Positions 11,586 to 22,329 of a stretch of DNA of 64,000 nucleotides are shown here, in pieces; position 1 is the first letter of the stretch; each line of letters starts with the position of its first letter. The notes beneath the pieces are model-generated. The model was not told where the DNA came from. It was given only the letters and a program-made list of their open reading frames with translations, and searched no databases. This stretch comes from Arthonia radiata (taxonomy: Eukaryota > Ascomycota > Arthoniomycetes > Arthoniales > Arthoniaceae). Made by a program: the position numbers and the translations under genes. The stretch lies in the NCBI GenBank assembly GCA_002989075.1, contig PSQN01000005.1:372001-436000 (forward strand), read 5' to 3'.

Positions 11586-12137
11586 ATGAAGACACTCACC
11601 CTCCTTGGCGTGCTTGCGAGCGCAGGTACGCGCCTCCTCTGCCCCTCCCCCATCCCTCCCGTTACACCTCTAACCCATCCCAGCCCTCCCCTTCCTTGCC
11701 ACCGCGGGCGACGCCAAATTTCACGACTCCTGCAACCAAGATTCGGACTGCGCCGGCGGCGTTGCCAAAGGCCCGCACAGACCGCCAGTCGCCAAATGCT
11801 ACCGCAACACATGCGGCCCCTACGTGTGCATCCCAGAGGACCAGGTGTGTCCTAACGACAGCATCTACTGCTGCGGCGCGGTGAGTGGCCCTCGCAACAC
11901 ACGCGTGTGGAACCATGTCGAACTAATGTTGTGGATATGCAGATGGAAAAGTGGCCTACGCACGGCTGCCGCTCCGACCGCGATAGTTCTATGACAGTGT
12001 GCCGTAAGAATGGGCCGCCACCACCGCCGTCGTTTGAGTTCCCCCCTGAAGATCCGCCTGAGCCCGTGTATCAGGGAAGCGGGCCTCTGGAGAGCGTGAC
12101 AATGATTACAACTGCCATTCCAAGTGGTACAGGTTGA
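11586..12137 (+). CDS. Small secreted cysteine-rich protein (143 aa, 10 Cys), effector-like
   Basis: Spliced model: exons 11586-11625, 11684-11880 and 11943-12137. The introns are 58 and 62 bp, with GTACGC..CAG and GTGAGT..CAG ends and CTAAC/ACTAATG-like branch sites. The product starts MKTLTLLGVLASA and continues with a hydrophobic stretch to about residue 21, a good secretion signal. The mature part carries ten cysteines (30, 36, 52, 57, 62, 69, 76, 77, 88, 99), an even number including an adjacent CC pair. It ends in a proline-rich tail from about residue 103. Small, secreted and Cys-rich describes many fungal effector or antimicrobial candidates; I recognise no named family. Phase is kept across both introns and all three exons agree. 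No contact partner or role can be read from the sequence. Confidence 0.72.
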
Positions 12138-13016
12138 ATGCGCCATCCGCAAATGCTGGCGGTTTGATCATGGACAAGGACACAGGTGCTCTCTCTGCGT
12201 ATGAGCATCCTCGACCTACCAGCAATCATACCCATCCTTTCTGTGTTCTGCCATCTTCTCCTTCGCCAAATAGCATGCATCAGAGTTCGACTGACAGTCG
12301 CGGTGTAAACACGTATGTGGGGTTTAAAAGACTGCCTGCTCTTGAATACAGTGCTTATTACAATGCTCGGGCACGAACACCGCTGTCAGGTGATGTCTTC
12401 ATTGTTGCTTAGTATTCATGCAGACGCCCAGAACCATCAGACTCTTGCTCCTCGTAAAGCTGGAAGCAGTCTTAAATCGAATGCAAGACCTCTGTTGCGC
12501 AGAACAAAGTCGCCGCAGGAGAGTCGGTAATATTGTGCACGTTTACCTCCTTTGCATCATTTGACATGCCGCAATATCGCGCCGTGGATCTCATGGTTTG
12601 ATACCGATCAGTCGAATGGCCAGAATTGCTGAAAAAGTTCCCACGCGCAATAATGCAGGTGAGACTCCGATACACGCTAGTAGCATTCCCAGCCTAGCGC
12701 CTCTTCCAGAACGCAATACAGTGCAACTCCTTGAATCCTAAGCCCATTTTGATAGTTCTACCGGGGAACATCGCCGAGGTCAACTTTTCGCGCTGATTTG
12801 AGAAATCTGGGATGCAATATCGTGGTGCGGGTGTGGAGGGATTGACGGGTGATTTGTCGATTTGGGCATAGATGGCGCTAATCTTGACTAGGTACTTGTG
12901 CGTCTGAGCACCGATATTATCGAAGGGAGGTTCTTTGCTGCGTGAAGCCAAACTTTATTTTTTAATTAACACGCTGTGCTTGGATATGATGGCAATGAGA
13001 ATGCGATCTGGATGAC
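12138..13016. other. Intergenic region upstream of FGAM synthase
   Basis: No convincing gene. An 85-codon open frame on the reverse strand (12694-12951) has no recognisable family or splice context. An A/T-rich stretch with TTAATTAA at about 12961 lies just before the FGAM synthase start and is a plausible core promoter. Confidence 0.45.
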
Positions 13017-16000
13017 ATGGCAAGCAGCGCAATACTGACAGGCAGCGATGCAATCACACGCGCTCGTTCCGAGAAAATCTCGGACGACCTAGGCACGAAG
13101 GCAGTACGGGCTCTGAATTTCTTCTATACCAAATCCGCTTCAGACCTCTCGCAAGACCAGCTTGCAACTCTGCGCCTACTGCTTGATTATGGCGATCTGC
13201 CTTCTCGATCAGATGCTTTGGCCCAGCAGCTTAGTGAGCATATTACGGGTCGACATTCAACGGAACAGCCCACGGTTCTTCTCTTTTTCGTTGTTCCCCG
13301 TACCGGCACCTTCTCGCCATGGAGTTCGCAAGCGATTGCCATCGCTCACAATCGCGGTCTGCACGTTTTAGAATGGGTCGAGCGAGGTGTTGGCTATCTG
13401 CTTGAGTTTCACGAGCCCCCGTCCGAGTACGCGATCATTCAAGCCAAGGCTCGACTGCACGACCGAATGACACAGACTGTCCTAGGCAGCGTCCGCGACT
13501 TTAGTTTTGAAGGCAAGGTTGCCGATTGTGTGAAAAGATTTCCTCTCACTGATCATGGTGGTGAAAATGCCACAGAGATTCTCAAGGCCGCCAACCAAGA
13601 GCTTGGTCTAGCGCTTGATCAATCTGAGAGGGACTATCTGATCGATGCTTATTGCAAACAGCTGAAAAGAGACCCAACAGACGTTGAGTTGTACATGTTT
13701 GCACAAGTAAACTCCGAGCATTGTAGGCACAAGCAATTTAATGCCAGATGGACGGTAAATGGTGTAGATCAAGACAAGTCGCTCTTCCAATGGATCAGAA
13801 GAACGCATCAGCGTCATCCTCAGCATGTTGTCAGTGCGTATAGTGACAACGCGGCCGTGTTCGAAGGATCATCGGAGCCCACGTCACTGAATTGGGCACC
13901 TCAGACGCTGACAAACGCATGGACTCAGACCAAGGAGATGGTACACTACGTCGGAAAGGTTGAGACACATAATCACCCAACTGCTGTCTCTCCATATCCC
14001 GGTGCTGCTACCGGATCTGGAGGCGAGATCAGAGATGAAGGCTCTGTTGGCCAAGGATCAAAGCCCAAAGCAGGTCTCTGTGGCTTTTGCGTTTCTGATC
14101 TTCTGATTCCGGGACATCGACAGCCCTGGGAGACTGACATTGGAAAACCGAATCACATTTCCAGCAGTTTAGATATCATGATAGATGCTCCGCTGGGTAG
14201 TTCAGACTTCAACAATGAGTTCGGAAGACCTTGCCTCATCACAGACTTCTACACCCTATTGCAAGAAATGCCTGCAGCAAAAGGTAAGACTGAGATCAGG
14301 GGCTACCACAAGCCAGTCATGGTGGCAGGCGGTGTTGGCAGCGTTCGACCACGCAATGCGCTCAAGCTAAAAGGTCGTGTAAAGCCTGGCGATAGACTCA
14401 TTGTGATGGGTGGGCCGGCTATGCGGATTGGCTTAGGAGGTGGTGCGGCATCCAGTATACAGTCTGGTGAAGGCGCAGAACACCTCGATTTTGACAGCGT
14501 TCAACGTGGCAATGCCGAGGTGCAGAGACGAGCTCAAGAAGTCATCAATGCGTGTGCGGACGAGACTACGAATCCCATATCTTCAATACACGACGTTGGG
14601 GCTGGCGGTCTTTCCAACGCGCTAACAGAGCTTGTTCACGACAGCGGCTTGGGTGCCGACTTCGAGCTGCGCGACATTGAGAATGCTGACAAGGGTATGT
14701 CACCGCTGGAGATCTGGTGCTGCGAAGCACAGGAAAGATATGTGCTTGCCGTGCCAGAGGATCGCCTAAGCCGCTTCCGAGAGATTGCTCAACGCGAGCG
14801 GTGTGGATATTCAGTCGTCGGAAGAGCCACAGGGACTAGTGCCTCTGGTGGTAACCACCTGCTCCTGACAGACCGAAATGCCAGTCAAGAGACATCTTCA
14901 GACGCGGTCGTGGCCCCTATCGATCTCGATATGGACACCTTATTTGGGAAGCCACCACAAGTGACTCGAACCGTCAACACTCGTTCATTGACTCCAGCGT
15001 CGTTCGATGCGAGTCTGCGCGCTTACATCCCAGATGACCCTGGTCCACTCTACGAAGCCGTAAGCCGCGTGCTTCATTTACCATGCGTGTCTTCTCGAGC
15101 GTTCATGATCACAATTGGTGATCGCTCCGTCGGCGGTCTGACTGTTCGCGACCAGATGGTAGGGCCATGGCAAGTACCTGTAGCCGACGTTGCAGTCACA
15201 GCTACCGCGCTTCAACGCGGTGTTGAGACTGGCGAAGCTATGGCTACCGGCTTGAGACCATCACTCGCCCTCATCGATCCCGCGGCTTCCGTACGGATGG
15301 CCGTTGCTGAATGCCTCATGAAGCTATCCGCAGCTGATCTTGCGGACCGTTTGGGTCGCGTCCATCTGTCTGCCAATTGGATGGCCGCTGTCAATCATGA
15401 AGGTGAAGGCGCTGCTCTTTACGCCGGTGTCCAGGCAGTTTCTGAGTTCTGTCAACGCATGGGCCTTTGCATCCCAGTGGGCAAAGACTCCATGTCCATG
15501 AAGATGTCGTGGTCTGATAGCAACAGTGACAAGTCAGTCACGGCTCCACTAACCCTGTACGCCACCGCCTTCGGCCTTGTTCGAAACATCTCATCTACGT
15601 TTACTCCGCAACTTCAGCGTCCTGAAGACGTCGGTGAGGAGACTCTGTTGTATCTCGTCGACCTCTCGATCACCGAAGATCGCAACGGCCATTGGGGCAC
15701 CAAAGCCATGGGCGGTTCTGCCCTCGCTCAGACCTTCTCTCAATTAGGCAGTGCCTCACCAGACGTCCGAGACGAAGGCCTCCTCAAGGACTTCTTTGAT
15801 GCTATGGAGCAATTACACGATGCGCCCGATCTCGTCCTCGCGCATCACACTAGATCATCCGGCGGCTTGATTCGTACACTCTGCGAGATGATGTTCGCCG
15901 GCCGTTGCGGGCTCGAGATATCTCTGGACGACACATCACCGTCCACCTCATCTACCAACATCATCAGCACACTCTTCAACGAGGAGCTCGGTGCAATCTT

Positions 16001-17300
16001 TCAGATCCGCAAGCGCGACCGCATCCGCTTTCAGCGCTGCTTTGCGACATGCGGCCCACCAAATGGGCTGCTAAAGCAGATCGGTCGCGTTCCGCCCATC
16101 AGCAACCAGAACCTCACAATTCTCCACGGCACACAAGTCCTCTACTCTCGTCCTCGCGCAGACTTGCAACAAGACTGGGCTTCCACCTCCTACGCCATCC
16201 AGCGCATGCGTGATGATGTCTCATGCGCAGACGACGAGTACGACGCCGTCCGTTCGGATACCGATCCAGGCCTAAGCTTCAAGCTGACGTTCGACCCTCG
16301 CGAGGACCTCGCAACGAAGCAGCGTTCCTGGCTAAGCACCATCCGTTCGCCCTTCAACGAGCTTCCCAAGGTCGCAATACTCCGCGAGCAAGGCACAAAC
16401 GGCGCGCCCGAAATGGCATTCGCTTTCCACTCTGCAGGCTTCGCGTGCAAAGACGTTCACATGACGGATCTCGAAAATGGGCGGACTAATCTCGCCGAGT
16501 TTGTCGGATTGGCGGCATGCGGCGGCTTCAGCTATGGCGACGTGCTGGGTGCAGGTCGCGGCTGGGCCACAGGCGTGCTGATGCAGCCGGCGATGCTGGC
16601 TATGTTCAAGGCCTTCTTTGAACGCAAGGACACCTTCACGTTAGGCGTATGCAATGGCGCGCAATTTCTTACGCACCTCCGCGGCATCATCCCTGGTGCT
16701 ATCGCCTGGCCAACATTCGAAGCCAACATATCTGAGCGCTACGAAGCGAGAGTGTGTATGCTCGCAACCTCGAACCCCACTACAGGCTCACGTGGAGACG
16801 GTGGCGCAGTGCGAGACCCCAGCGTCTTCTTGAAAGGCATGAATGGTAGCACTTTCCCTGTGCCCACTGCTCATGCAGAAGGTCGAGCGAGCTGGCGGAA
16901 CCACCGTGACCGTCCGCAGAATGCTCCGTCTGATAAAGAAGAAGCGAAGCAGCTCATTGACGCCGGTCTGGTGCCGTTTAGATACACGGACAACAAGCTG
17001 CAGCCGACCGAGCGATACCCGGGCAATCCTAATGGGAGTCCGCTGGGCATCGCAGGTATGAGAAGTGAGGACGGGAGAGTGCTGGCGATGATGCCACATC
17101 CAGAGCGGGCGGTTATCGGAGAGTGCAACTCCTTCCGCGCGAGAGATGTGGAGGTCCATAGGCAGAAGGAGATAAGCGCTAGGAAGGCCGCGAGGAAGGC
17201 CGGTGGGCTGGCAGGTATGGGTGCAAAGGAAGCAGAGGGGTGGGGCGACTTTGGGCCGTGGATGAGGCTGTTCAGAAGTGCAAGGGCTTGGGTGGGATAA
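13017..17300 (+). CDS. ADE6: Phosphoribosylformylglycinamidine synthase (FGAM synthase)
   Basis: Intronless, 1,427 residues, a little longer than the usual ~1,350. It catalyses the fourth step of purine synthesis: FGAR + glutamine + ATP to FGAM, in the cytosol. Family landmarks in order are the [11 protein letters not shown] segment, VETHNHPTA, the ATP-binding GGGAASS region, a second AIRS-like half, and a C-terminal class I glutamine amidotransferase. In that domain the nucleophile is Cys1212 in [10 protein letters not shown], and the His/Glu pair is His1361/Glu1363 in PHPERA. All expected active-site residues are present. Base composition drifts from C-rich to G-rich on the coding strand in the last ~400 bp. 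The start is the first ATG (ATGGCAAGC); nothing upstream extends the frame usefully. The symbol follows yeast. Confidence 0.96.
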   Translation: MASSAILTGSDAITRARSEKISDDLGTKAVRALNFFYTKSASDLSQDQLATLRLLLDYGDLPSRSDALAQQLSEHITGRHSTEQPTVLLFFVVPRTGTFSPWSSQAIAIAHNRGLHVLEWVERGVGYLLEFHEPPSEYAIIQAKARLHDRMTQTVLGSVRDFSFEGKVADCVKRFPLTDHGGENATEILKAANQELGLALDQSERDYLIDAYCKQLKRDPTDVELYMFAQVNSEHCRHKQFNARWTVNGVDQDKSLFQWIRRTHQRHPQHVVSAYSDNAAVFEGSSEPTSLNWAPQTLTNAWTQTKEMVHYVGKVETHNHPTAVSPYPGAATGSGGEIRDEGSVGQGSKPKAGLCGFCVSDLLIPGHRQPWETDIGKPNHISSSLDIMIDAPLGSSDFNNEFGRPCLITDFYTLLQEMPAAKGKTEIRGYHKPVMVAGGVGSVRPRNALKLKGRVKPGDRLIVMGGPAMRIGLGGGAASSIQSGEGAEHLDFDSVQRGNAEVQRRAQEVINACADETTNPISSIHDVGAGGLSNALTELVHDSGLGADFELRDIENADKGMSPLEIWCCEAQERYVLAVPEDRLSRFREIAQRERCGYSVVGRATGTSASGGNHLLLTDRNASQETSSDAVVAPIDLDMDTLFGKPPQVTRTVNTRSLTPASFDASLRAYIPDDPGPLYEAVSRVLHLPCVSSRAFMITIGDRSVGGLTVRDQMVGPWQVPVADVAVTATALQRGVETGEAMATGLRPSLALIDPAASVRMAVAECLMKLSAADLADRLGRVHLSANWMAAVNHEGEGAALYAGVQAVSEFCQRMGLCIPVGKDSMSMKMSWSDSNSDKSVTAPLTLYATAFGLVRNISSTFTPQLQRPEDVGEETLLYLVDLSITEDRNGHWGTKAMGGSALAQTFSQLGSASPDVRDEGLLKDFFDAMEQLHDAPDLVLAHHTRSSGGLIRTLCEMMFAGRCGLEISLDDTSPSTSSTNIISTLFNEELGAIFQIRKRDRIRFQRCFATCGPPNGLLKQIGRVPPISNQNLTILHGTQVLYSRPRADLQQDWASTSYAIQRMRDDVSCADDEYDAVRSDTDPGLSFKLTFDPREDLATKQRSWLSTIRSPFNELPKVAILREQGTNGAPEMAFAFHSAGFACKDVHMTDLENGRTNLAEFVGLAACGGFSYGDVLGAGRGWATGVLMQPAMLAMFKAFFERKDTFTLGVCNGAQFLTHLRGIIPGAIAWPTFEANISERYEARVCMLATSNPTTGSRGDGGAVRDPSVFLKGMNGSTFPVPTAHAEGRASWRNHRDRPQNAPSDKEEAKQLIDAGLVPFRYTDNKLQPTERYPGNPNGSPLGIAGMRSEDGRVLAMMPHPERAVIGECNSFRARDVEVHRQKEISARKAARKAGGLAGMGAKEAEGWGDFGPWMRLFRSARAWVG

Positions 17301-17564
17301 TACGGTACCATTAGATGAAACAAAAGAGTCGGACATGGCAGGAAATGCTGTTATCTTCTGGGATCATGTCGCGCCTAGTGTATGCCGACAAGATTGCTGA
17401 TCAAACTGATGTACTGGTCACATTGCAGCATCTGCACATCTTGCTCCTTCGAACTTGGGCCAGGGTTCAGCGGCCCATACGCCGGCATTGCCTCAAACCA
17501 CGCAGATTCGGACTGGACCATCTCAAGTACGCACGCTGTTCAGAAGTGAATATATTAATGAAAC

Positions 17565-18630
17565 TCATCGCTGTGCATAAAGTTCCTTCTCGCCCAACTC
17601 CATCTCAGCGATCATGGGCTCGCTGCTCAGCTCGTTGATGATCGCCGCTTCCCTCCTCGACTCGATCTCCTGCATCTCATCAGCACAACGTCCTTCTGCT
17701 TACCTTGTAAGCCAACGAATACTCACCTCAATCGCAATACTAGCCGTATGCCAACAACTCAAGAGCATCGACTGCAGCCTGCGGACTCAACATCAACAGT
17801 GTACACAAGCGTGCGGAGCAAGCACGGTAGGAATCTCCAGATCTCGAAACGCTCATGTTCTCTCTGGCCAGCGAAGCGACTGAATATTGCTGCATCCTAG
17901 ACAATAGCTTCGACAATGAGGGTGCTGTAAGACATACCTATACGACCTCTCCACCTTCCCTTTAAACTCCATCACAGCCCTCTTCGTCTCAAAGTTCAAC
18001 CTTTCAAAACGCAGGAGCGGAAACTCCTCGACAAGGTGATGCCGCATCAACCGCGGATACAGCTCCAAGGCTCTGAGCGCGTGCCATCGTGCGGTAGTCA
18101 AGTATATACAGCTGGCGGCGACGTATCCGAACGACGAGCCGACGAAGAAGCCTATGGCGCCGGCGCCCATCTGGAAGTCTTATGTCAGTACGGTCTGCGC
18201 TGTTTTGAGGAGCAGCTCGGCACTCGGCGTCCAGCTCTCGAACAGCTTTTGAGAGAACGCCAGCGGATTGGCTGCCAAATGAGGGGTTTTGGATGAGAGT
18301 CGATAGTGGGAAGAGGCTGTAGATCATACCATTGACGCCGCGAGCATGGCGCCTGTAATTCCGAGGAGCGCTGCAGTTGAAGAGCCCACCACGAACATTC
18401 GAAACATGCTTGAATAGGGTCAGACTCGATAACGCGGGCGGGCTGAGAGTATCATGTATGGTTCTGGTCTACTTACGCAAGACCGCGCCCGCTGGGTCTT
18501 CCCCAGCCACCCAGTGTCCGTAGGACATGTCCCACACTGGTCATGGCCGAGGATTCATTGGAGCCCTGGGCATGTTATTCGTCGATTTCGCAACGCTCGG
18601 TACTAACGATCTACTTACATCCATACTCAT
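17565..18630 (-). CDS. Small two-helix membrane protein of unknown function (189 aa, six exons)
   Basis: Reverse-strand model with exons 18619-18630, 18477-18565, 18330-18408, 17938-18170, 17727-17778 and 17565-17669. Introns are 53, 68, 159, 159, 50 and 57 bp or close to this, all GT..AG. The first exon encodes only MSMD. Around residues 38-80 two hydrophobic Gly/Ala-rich helices (FVVGSSTAALLGITGAMLAA and GAIGFFVGSSFGYVAASCIY) form a hairpin. The remainder is basic/helical with an acidic C terminus (ELSSEPMIAEMELGEKELY). The hairpin followed by a charged helix suggests an organelle membrane protein, but that is inference. I do not recognise a family. The frame stays open through every junction, which is strong support because unspliced reading meets stops in each intron. 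The least certain junction is the 159-bp intron 17779-17937. Confidence 0.68.
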
Positions 18631-19917
18631 TCCTGGATCCAGCAGATCTGCTTGACGCTGTTCCTACGTTATGATGACTTCAGAGCAATCTATATAAGAA
18701 ATACAAAGATGAGAGACACAGTCCCCTGCGTGCCCGTCCCCTGTACGGCACATCGGGACTGTATAGCAACGGCGCTAGACCTCTTTCTGTTGTGTGCAGG
18801 ATCGCCCAGTCCAGATGGCCATGCCAAGACACGGGATGCCTGGTGGATAATTGCCTGAATAGGCATATATTGGGATCACGTGATGGACGCACTCATATCT
18901 TCCGTCTCATCCTCCTGTACCTACCTTCCTACCATGTTAGTCGGAATGTGATAAAAGCCATATACCTTATCACTTTCAGTGGAAGCAGTACTGTTTCTTG
19001 GCGTCTAGTCCCCAAGGAATGGGGCGACCTTCTTTTCTTCATCTCAAGCACCACAGCGGTCTCTTCGTTTGCACCTGAAGCCAATTATCTCGAGACAGCG
19101 TTTCTGTGCGCCGTCGAAGCAGACGCCAGGATTCTGATCGAGACACAGCTGCGTGGACCACAGGACCATCATTGTTCTGCTATCCCGCAATATACCGTCC
19201 CTTTCAGACCAAACGCCCTTATTGTCGCGAGCGCTCGTCTCTTTTTTACAAGATAGAGGTTCACCTCACAGCAACAACGCCAGATCTATCTTTACACCCT
19301 TTCGAGGCTCAGCGGACTCTGGCTGAGATGCAGCGTTTGAACAAGGCTGTGTCTGGCTCCTCCGCCCCAGTTCCACCAAACGCCCCGGCCCGCAGCTGCA
19401 GATTGCTGGAGCATCAGACAAATCAAAGCTCGTAGTTTCTCACTACAAACTCGCTAGGTGACCTGTGGCCACCTGGCTCTTACCGTTCAAAGACAGTGCT
19501 GTTTGATACCCCCTTCCCCTTCCGGGAACGCACCAGTAGGCTACCTGCAGATACACCACTCATCTCGCACAGGTATCTCGCTTGGGGTAAGGCGCACGTT
19601 GTGTCTACGGACCTAACATTTGGCTGCCGTTGGTGCTGTCGGACGCTCTAGGTTGTCGCTGCTCAATGCTCAGCCCTCGTGGTCAATATGCAGAAGATGA
19701 ATAGTATTCGATCGCCCCACTCCTGCGTCCTCGCGATCGCTTTCCCTTATTGTGTATTCTTCACTCGACCAGAGTATCAAAGCAAGATCAGTAATATATC
19801 AAGCTATTTCTAAGACGTGCCACGCCAAACACACACCCCACTATCAGAGGACCATAATCTTGGCCGACCATTCCCACCACCTGATATCATTCTCACAAGC
19901 GCAACAAAAACACAGCG
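18631..19917. other. Intergenic region between divergent small genes
   Basis: About 1.3 kb without a credible gene. A 154-codon open frame (18792-19256) has no family, signal or splice context. TACCTACCTTCCTACC-like sequence lies at about 18917. The last ~150 bp before 19918 are rich in CA/AC and probably belong to the leader of the next gene. Confidence 0.45.
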
Positions 19918-20283
19918 ATGGCGCGAACGTTCTCCACGCTCTTCACGCTTCTCCTCACCGCCACGACCCTCGCCTCGGCCAGACCGACATACCCTCATCA
20001 GACCCAAGAGGAATACGACGCGCAAACGAAAGTCATGACCGACAACGGCGCCTGCCGCTTCTACTATCTGCCGCAAACGACGCACGATCCCGTCGACAAC
20101 AAGCTCGATGCGTGCAAAACCAAGTGTGGCACCAATGACCCTAAAAAGGTGACCTGCGACTACGACAAGCTGAACGACCCCTTTGAGGAGGTGTGGCGGT
20201 GGGATCCGCAGGGCAATTTGTGGGGCTTGGGCTTCTGCAATTGCAAGCGGGATGGTGTGAATTGGATTATCGGGGAGAAGTGA
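19918..20283 (+). CDS. Small secreted cysteine-containing protein (121 aa, 6 Cys)
   Basis: Single exon, start ATGGCGCGA in good context. Residues 1-21 form a clear signal peptide (MARTFSTLFTLLLTATTLAS then A-R). The mature chain of about 100 residues has six cysteines at 46, 66, 70, 80, 107 and 109, enough for three disulfides, and is rich in Asp, Lys and Trp (EEVWRWDPQGNLWGLGF). It has no transmembrane helix, no GPI signal and no enzyme motif. It fits the general profile of a secreted effector or defence-type protein, but no named family is recognised. The gene is markedly more G+C-rich than its flanks, as expected for a well-expressed secreted protein. A long open frame on the opposite strand across it is a compositional shadow. 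Confidence 0.75.
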   Translation: MARTFSTLFTLLLTATTLASARPTYPHQTQEEYDAQTKVMTDNGACRFYYLPQTTHDPVDNKLDACKTKCGTNDPKKVTCDYDKLNDPFEEVWRWDPQGNLWGLGFCNCKRDGVNWIIGEK

Positions 20284-20995
20284 ATGGCTACGACGGAGCT
20301 GTGAACCATCTCCCGGAGGAATGCGCCATCGCTGTTGCGGGACATGATTTACATCAGGCAAGGGTCGAAAGACTTGGTGCTGAACGCATGGCCTCAGAGC
20401 GCAAACAGCAAAATCAGGTCTCCACTGGAGCGAAAAGAATGAGGTATCACCAAACGCGTTTCGACGGACACGTGTCATCAAACGAGAAGTGCATGGAGGA
20501 TAAACAGACTGATGAGCTTGCAAATGCGTCGTAGGAGCACGACAAGAGAACAGAATACCGCGACCAGAGGAGCTGCATGGGGTCAAGTCGTGCCGTTGGT
20601 GAAGGCCAGGTTGCGACAGGCCAGAAGCATCAAAGTTCACAGTGAGATGAATGGTAGCTTCTGAATCGCAACTATTTCTTGGTGCTCTCAAATATTCGAT
20701 GAGGGTTACATGTCTTGAAGTAAACGAGGTCAGTATGTCGCTATCGTCTACCATACTCGTAGCTTTATAAGTCACGTGTATCGTCTCAATGAAGACTAGC
20801 GTCATTAAATGTTAAGGACGGGCATGGAGGTGCTCGAACAATAGCAAGCTACGCTTCAACATGAAGCGATGGCCAGGTGATCGATAACCTGCGATACTTC
20901 TCATGCAAAGCCGCTACACAAGGCGCATACTGACATCGTAAAACCGCCCTACACGCGGAATCCCCGCCCACAACAGCCCCATCACATCCACCACC
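20284..20995. other. Intergenic region upstream of GTR1
   Basis: No gene seen. The stretch before 20996 becomes strongly C-rich and runs into the C-rich start of GTR1; it probably holds the GTR1 promoter and leader. Confidence 0.45.
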
Positions 20996-22147
20996 ATGGC
21001 CACCGCGCGCCCCCTCATGGCGCCCGCCACACCCTCCTCAGGCACCCTCACCACCACCAAAAAGTCCAAAACCCGCAAAGTCCTCCTCATGGGCAAGTCC
21101 GGCGCCGGCAAATCCAGCATGCGCTCCATCGTCTTCTCCAACTACGTGGCGCGCGACGTCCGCCGCCTGGGCGCCACAATCGACGTCGAGCACTCCAACA
21201 TCCGCTTCATGGGCAACCTGATGCTGAACCTCTGGGACTGCGGCGGGCAGGACAGCTTCATGGAGTCGTATCTCACGTCCGCGCATCCGCACGGCGGGCG
21301 AGGCGCCGGGAGCGGCGGGCAGCGGGAGCACGTGTTTAGTAATGTGGCCGTGCTGATTTTCGTGTTTGATGTGGAGAGCAGGGACTTCAGCGCGGATGTG
21401 GCGAATTACGGGGCGGTGTGCAGGGCGCTTGGGGAGAACAGTCGGGATGTGAGGGTGTTTGTGCTGTTGCATAAGATGGATTTGGTGCCGGGGCATTTGA
21501 GGGATAGGCTGTTTGGGGAGAGGAGTGCGCTAGTGAGGAAGTCGAGTGAGGGGTTTGGGGAGAGTGTGGCGTTTTATGCGACGAGTATTTGGGATCAGAG
21601 TTTGTATAAGGCGTGGACGGCTGTCATTTACACGCTTGTCCCGAATGCGACGGCGATTGAGATGCTGATGAGGAAGTTGGCGAGAGCTATGGATGCGAGA
21701 GAGCTGATACTGTATGAGCGCACGACGTGCTTGACGATCACGACTGTAACGATGCCAGGCGAAGAGGAGAACCCGCTGGCCGACAGGTTTGAGCGTCTGT
21801 CAGCTATTCTGAAGACGCACAAACACTCTTTGGCGAAGCATTGCCGCGTCCCGGCTAGTAGTGCGCAGTTTGCGGACCTAGAGATCAAGACGGGGAGGTT
21901 CATGCTGTTTGCGTGTAGGTTGACGGAGAATACGAACATGGCGGCGGTGCTGCCTCCCAGCGAGATGGGCTTCAATGCTGCAAAGGTCGCGGTCGGCTTG
22001 GCGAGGAAGAAGTTTGTGGAGCTAGATACTGCAGTGGCAAGCAGCAAGGTGAGGATGACGCAAGAGGAGTTTTTGGCGGGAGCTGCAAAAGACGTGATGG
22101 GCGGCAGGAGCGGACGGAGAGAAGAAGAAGCTAAGGCAGGGCAGTGA
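20996..22147 (+). CDS. GTR1: Rag-type GTPase Gtr1 (RagA/B orthologue)
   Basis: Single exon, 383 residues. Gtr1 pairs with Gtr2 on the vacuolar membrane and, in its GTP form, activates TORC1 when amino acids are present. The GTPase motifs are all visible: P-loop GKSGAGKSS at 33-41, switch I Thr near 61, DCGGQ at 81-85 and HKMD at 159-162. The C-terminal ~180 residues are the roadblock-like Gtr/Rag dimerisation domain. Residues about 97-110 (HPHGGRGAGSGGQR) form a Gly-rich insertion after switch II that yeast and animal proteins lack as far as I recall; this may be lineage-specific. It is followed by PWP2 in convergent orientation with about 180 bp between stops. The coding strand switches from C-rich to G-rich near 21290. 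Confidence 0.93.
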   Translation: MATARPLMAPATPSSGTLTTTKKSKTRKVLLMGKSGAGKSSMRSIVFSNYVARDVRRLGATIDVEHSNIRFMGNLMLNLWDCGGQDSFMESYLTSAHPHGGRGAGSGGQREHVFSNVAVLIFVFDVESRDFSADVANYGAVCRALGENSRDVRVFVLLHKMDLVPGHLRDRLFGERSALVRKSSEGFGESVAFYATSIWDQSLYKAWTAVIYTLVPNATAIEMLMRKLARAMDARELILYERTTCLTITTVTMPGEEENPLADRFERLSAILKTHKHSLAKHCRVPASSAQFADLEIKTGRFMLFACRLTENTNMAAVLPPSEMGFNAAKVAVGLARKKFVELDTAVASSKVRMTQEEFLAGAAKDVMGGRSGRREEEAKAGQ

Positions 22148-22329
22148 GTCGACAGAGCCTGCAGAAGGACTATCCAACTGTGCGAGACGGTGGCTCAGGC
22201 CATGTTCAGTACGGTGACTGGAGAAGGCGACTTTTCCAACGCATAAAAGCTATGGCCGGAGCTAGATGGTTACAGCGCTGGCTACTTGCAAAACACTGCG
22301 CTATGCAACACGCTTATGCATGATCTTCC

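Noticed and set aside
11339-11812. 157-codon reverse open frame over the Cys-rich gene
   Set aside because: Trp/Gly/Arg-rich shadow opposite the spliced secreted protein gene; no family.
16788-17336. Reverse open frames of 150-182 codons at the end of FGAM synthase
   Set aside because: Opposite-strand shadows of a certain gene in G+C-rich DNA.
18792-19256. 154-codon forward open frame in intergenic DNA
   Set aside because: No family, no codon bias, no splice or signal features.
19810-20805. 331-codon open frame on the reverse strand across the six-Cys secreted gene
   Set aside because: It is a G+C-rich shadow of the forward gene, Arg/His-rich with no domain, and the forward frame has a signal peptide and Cys pattern.
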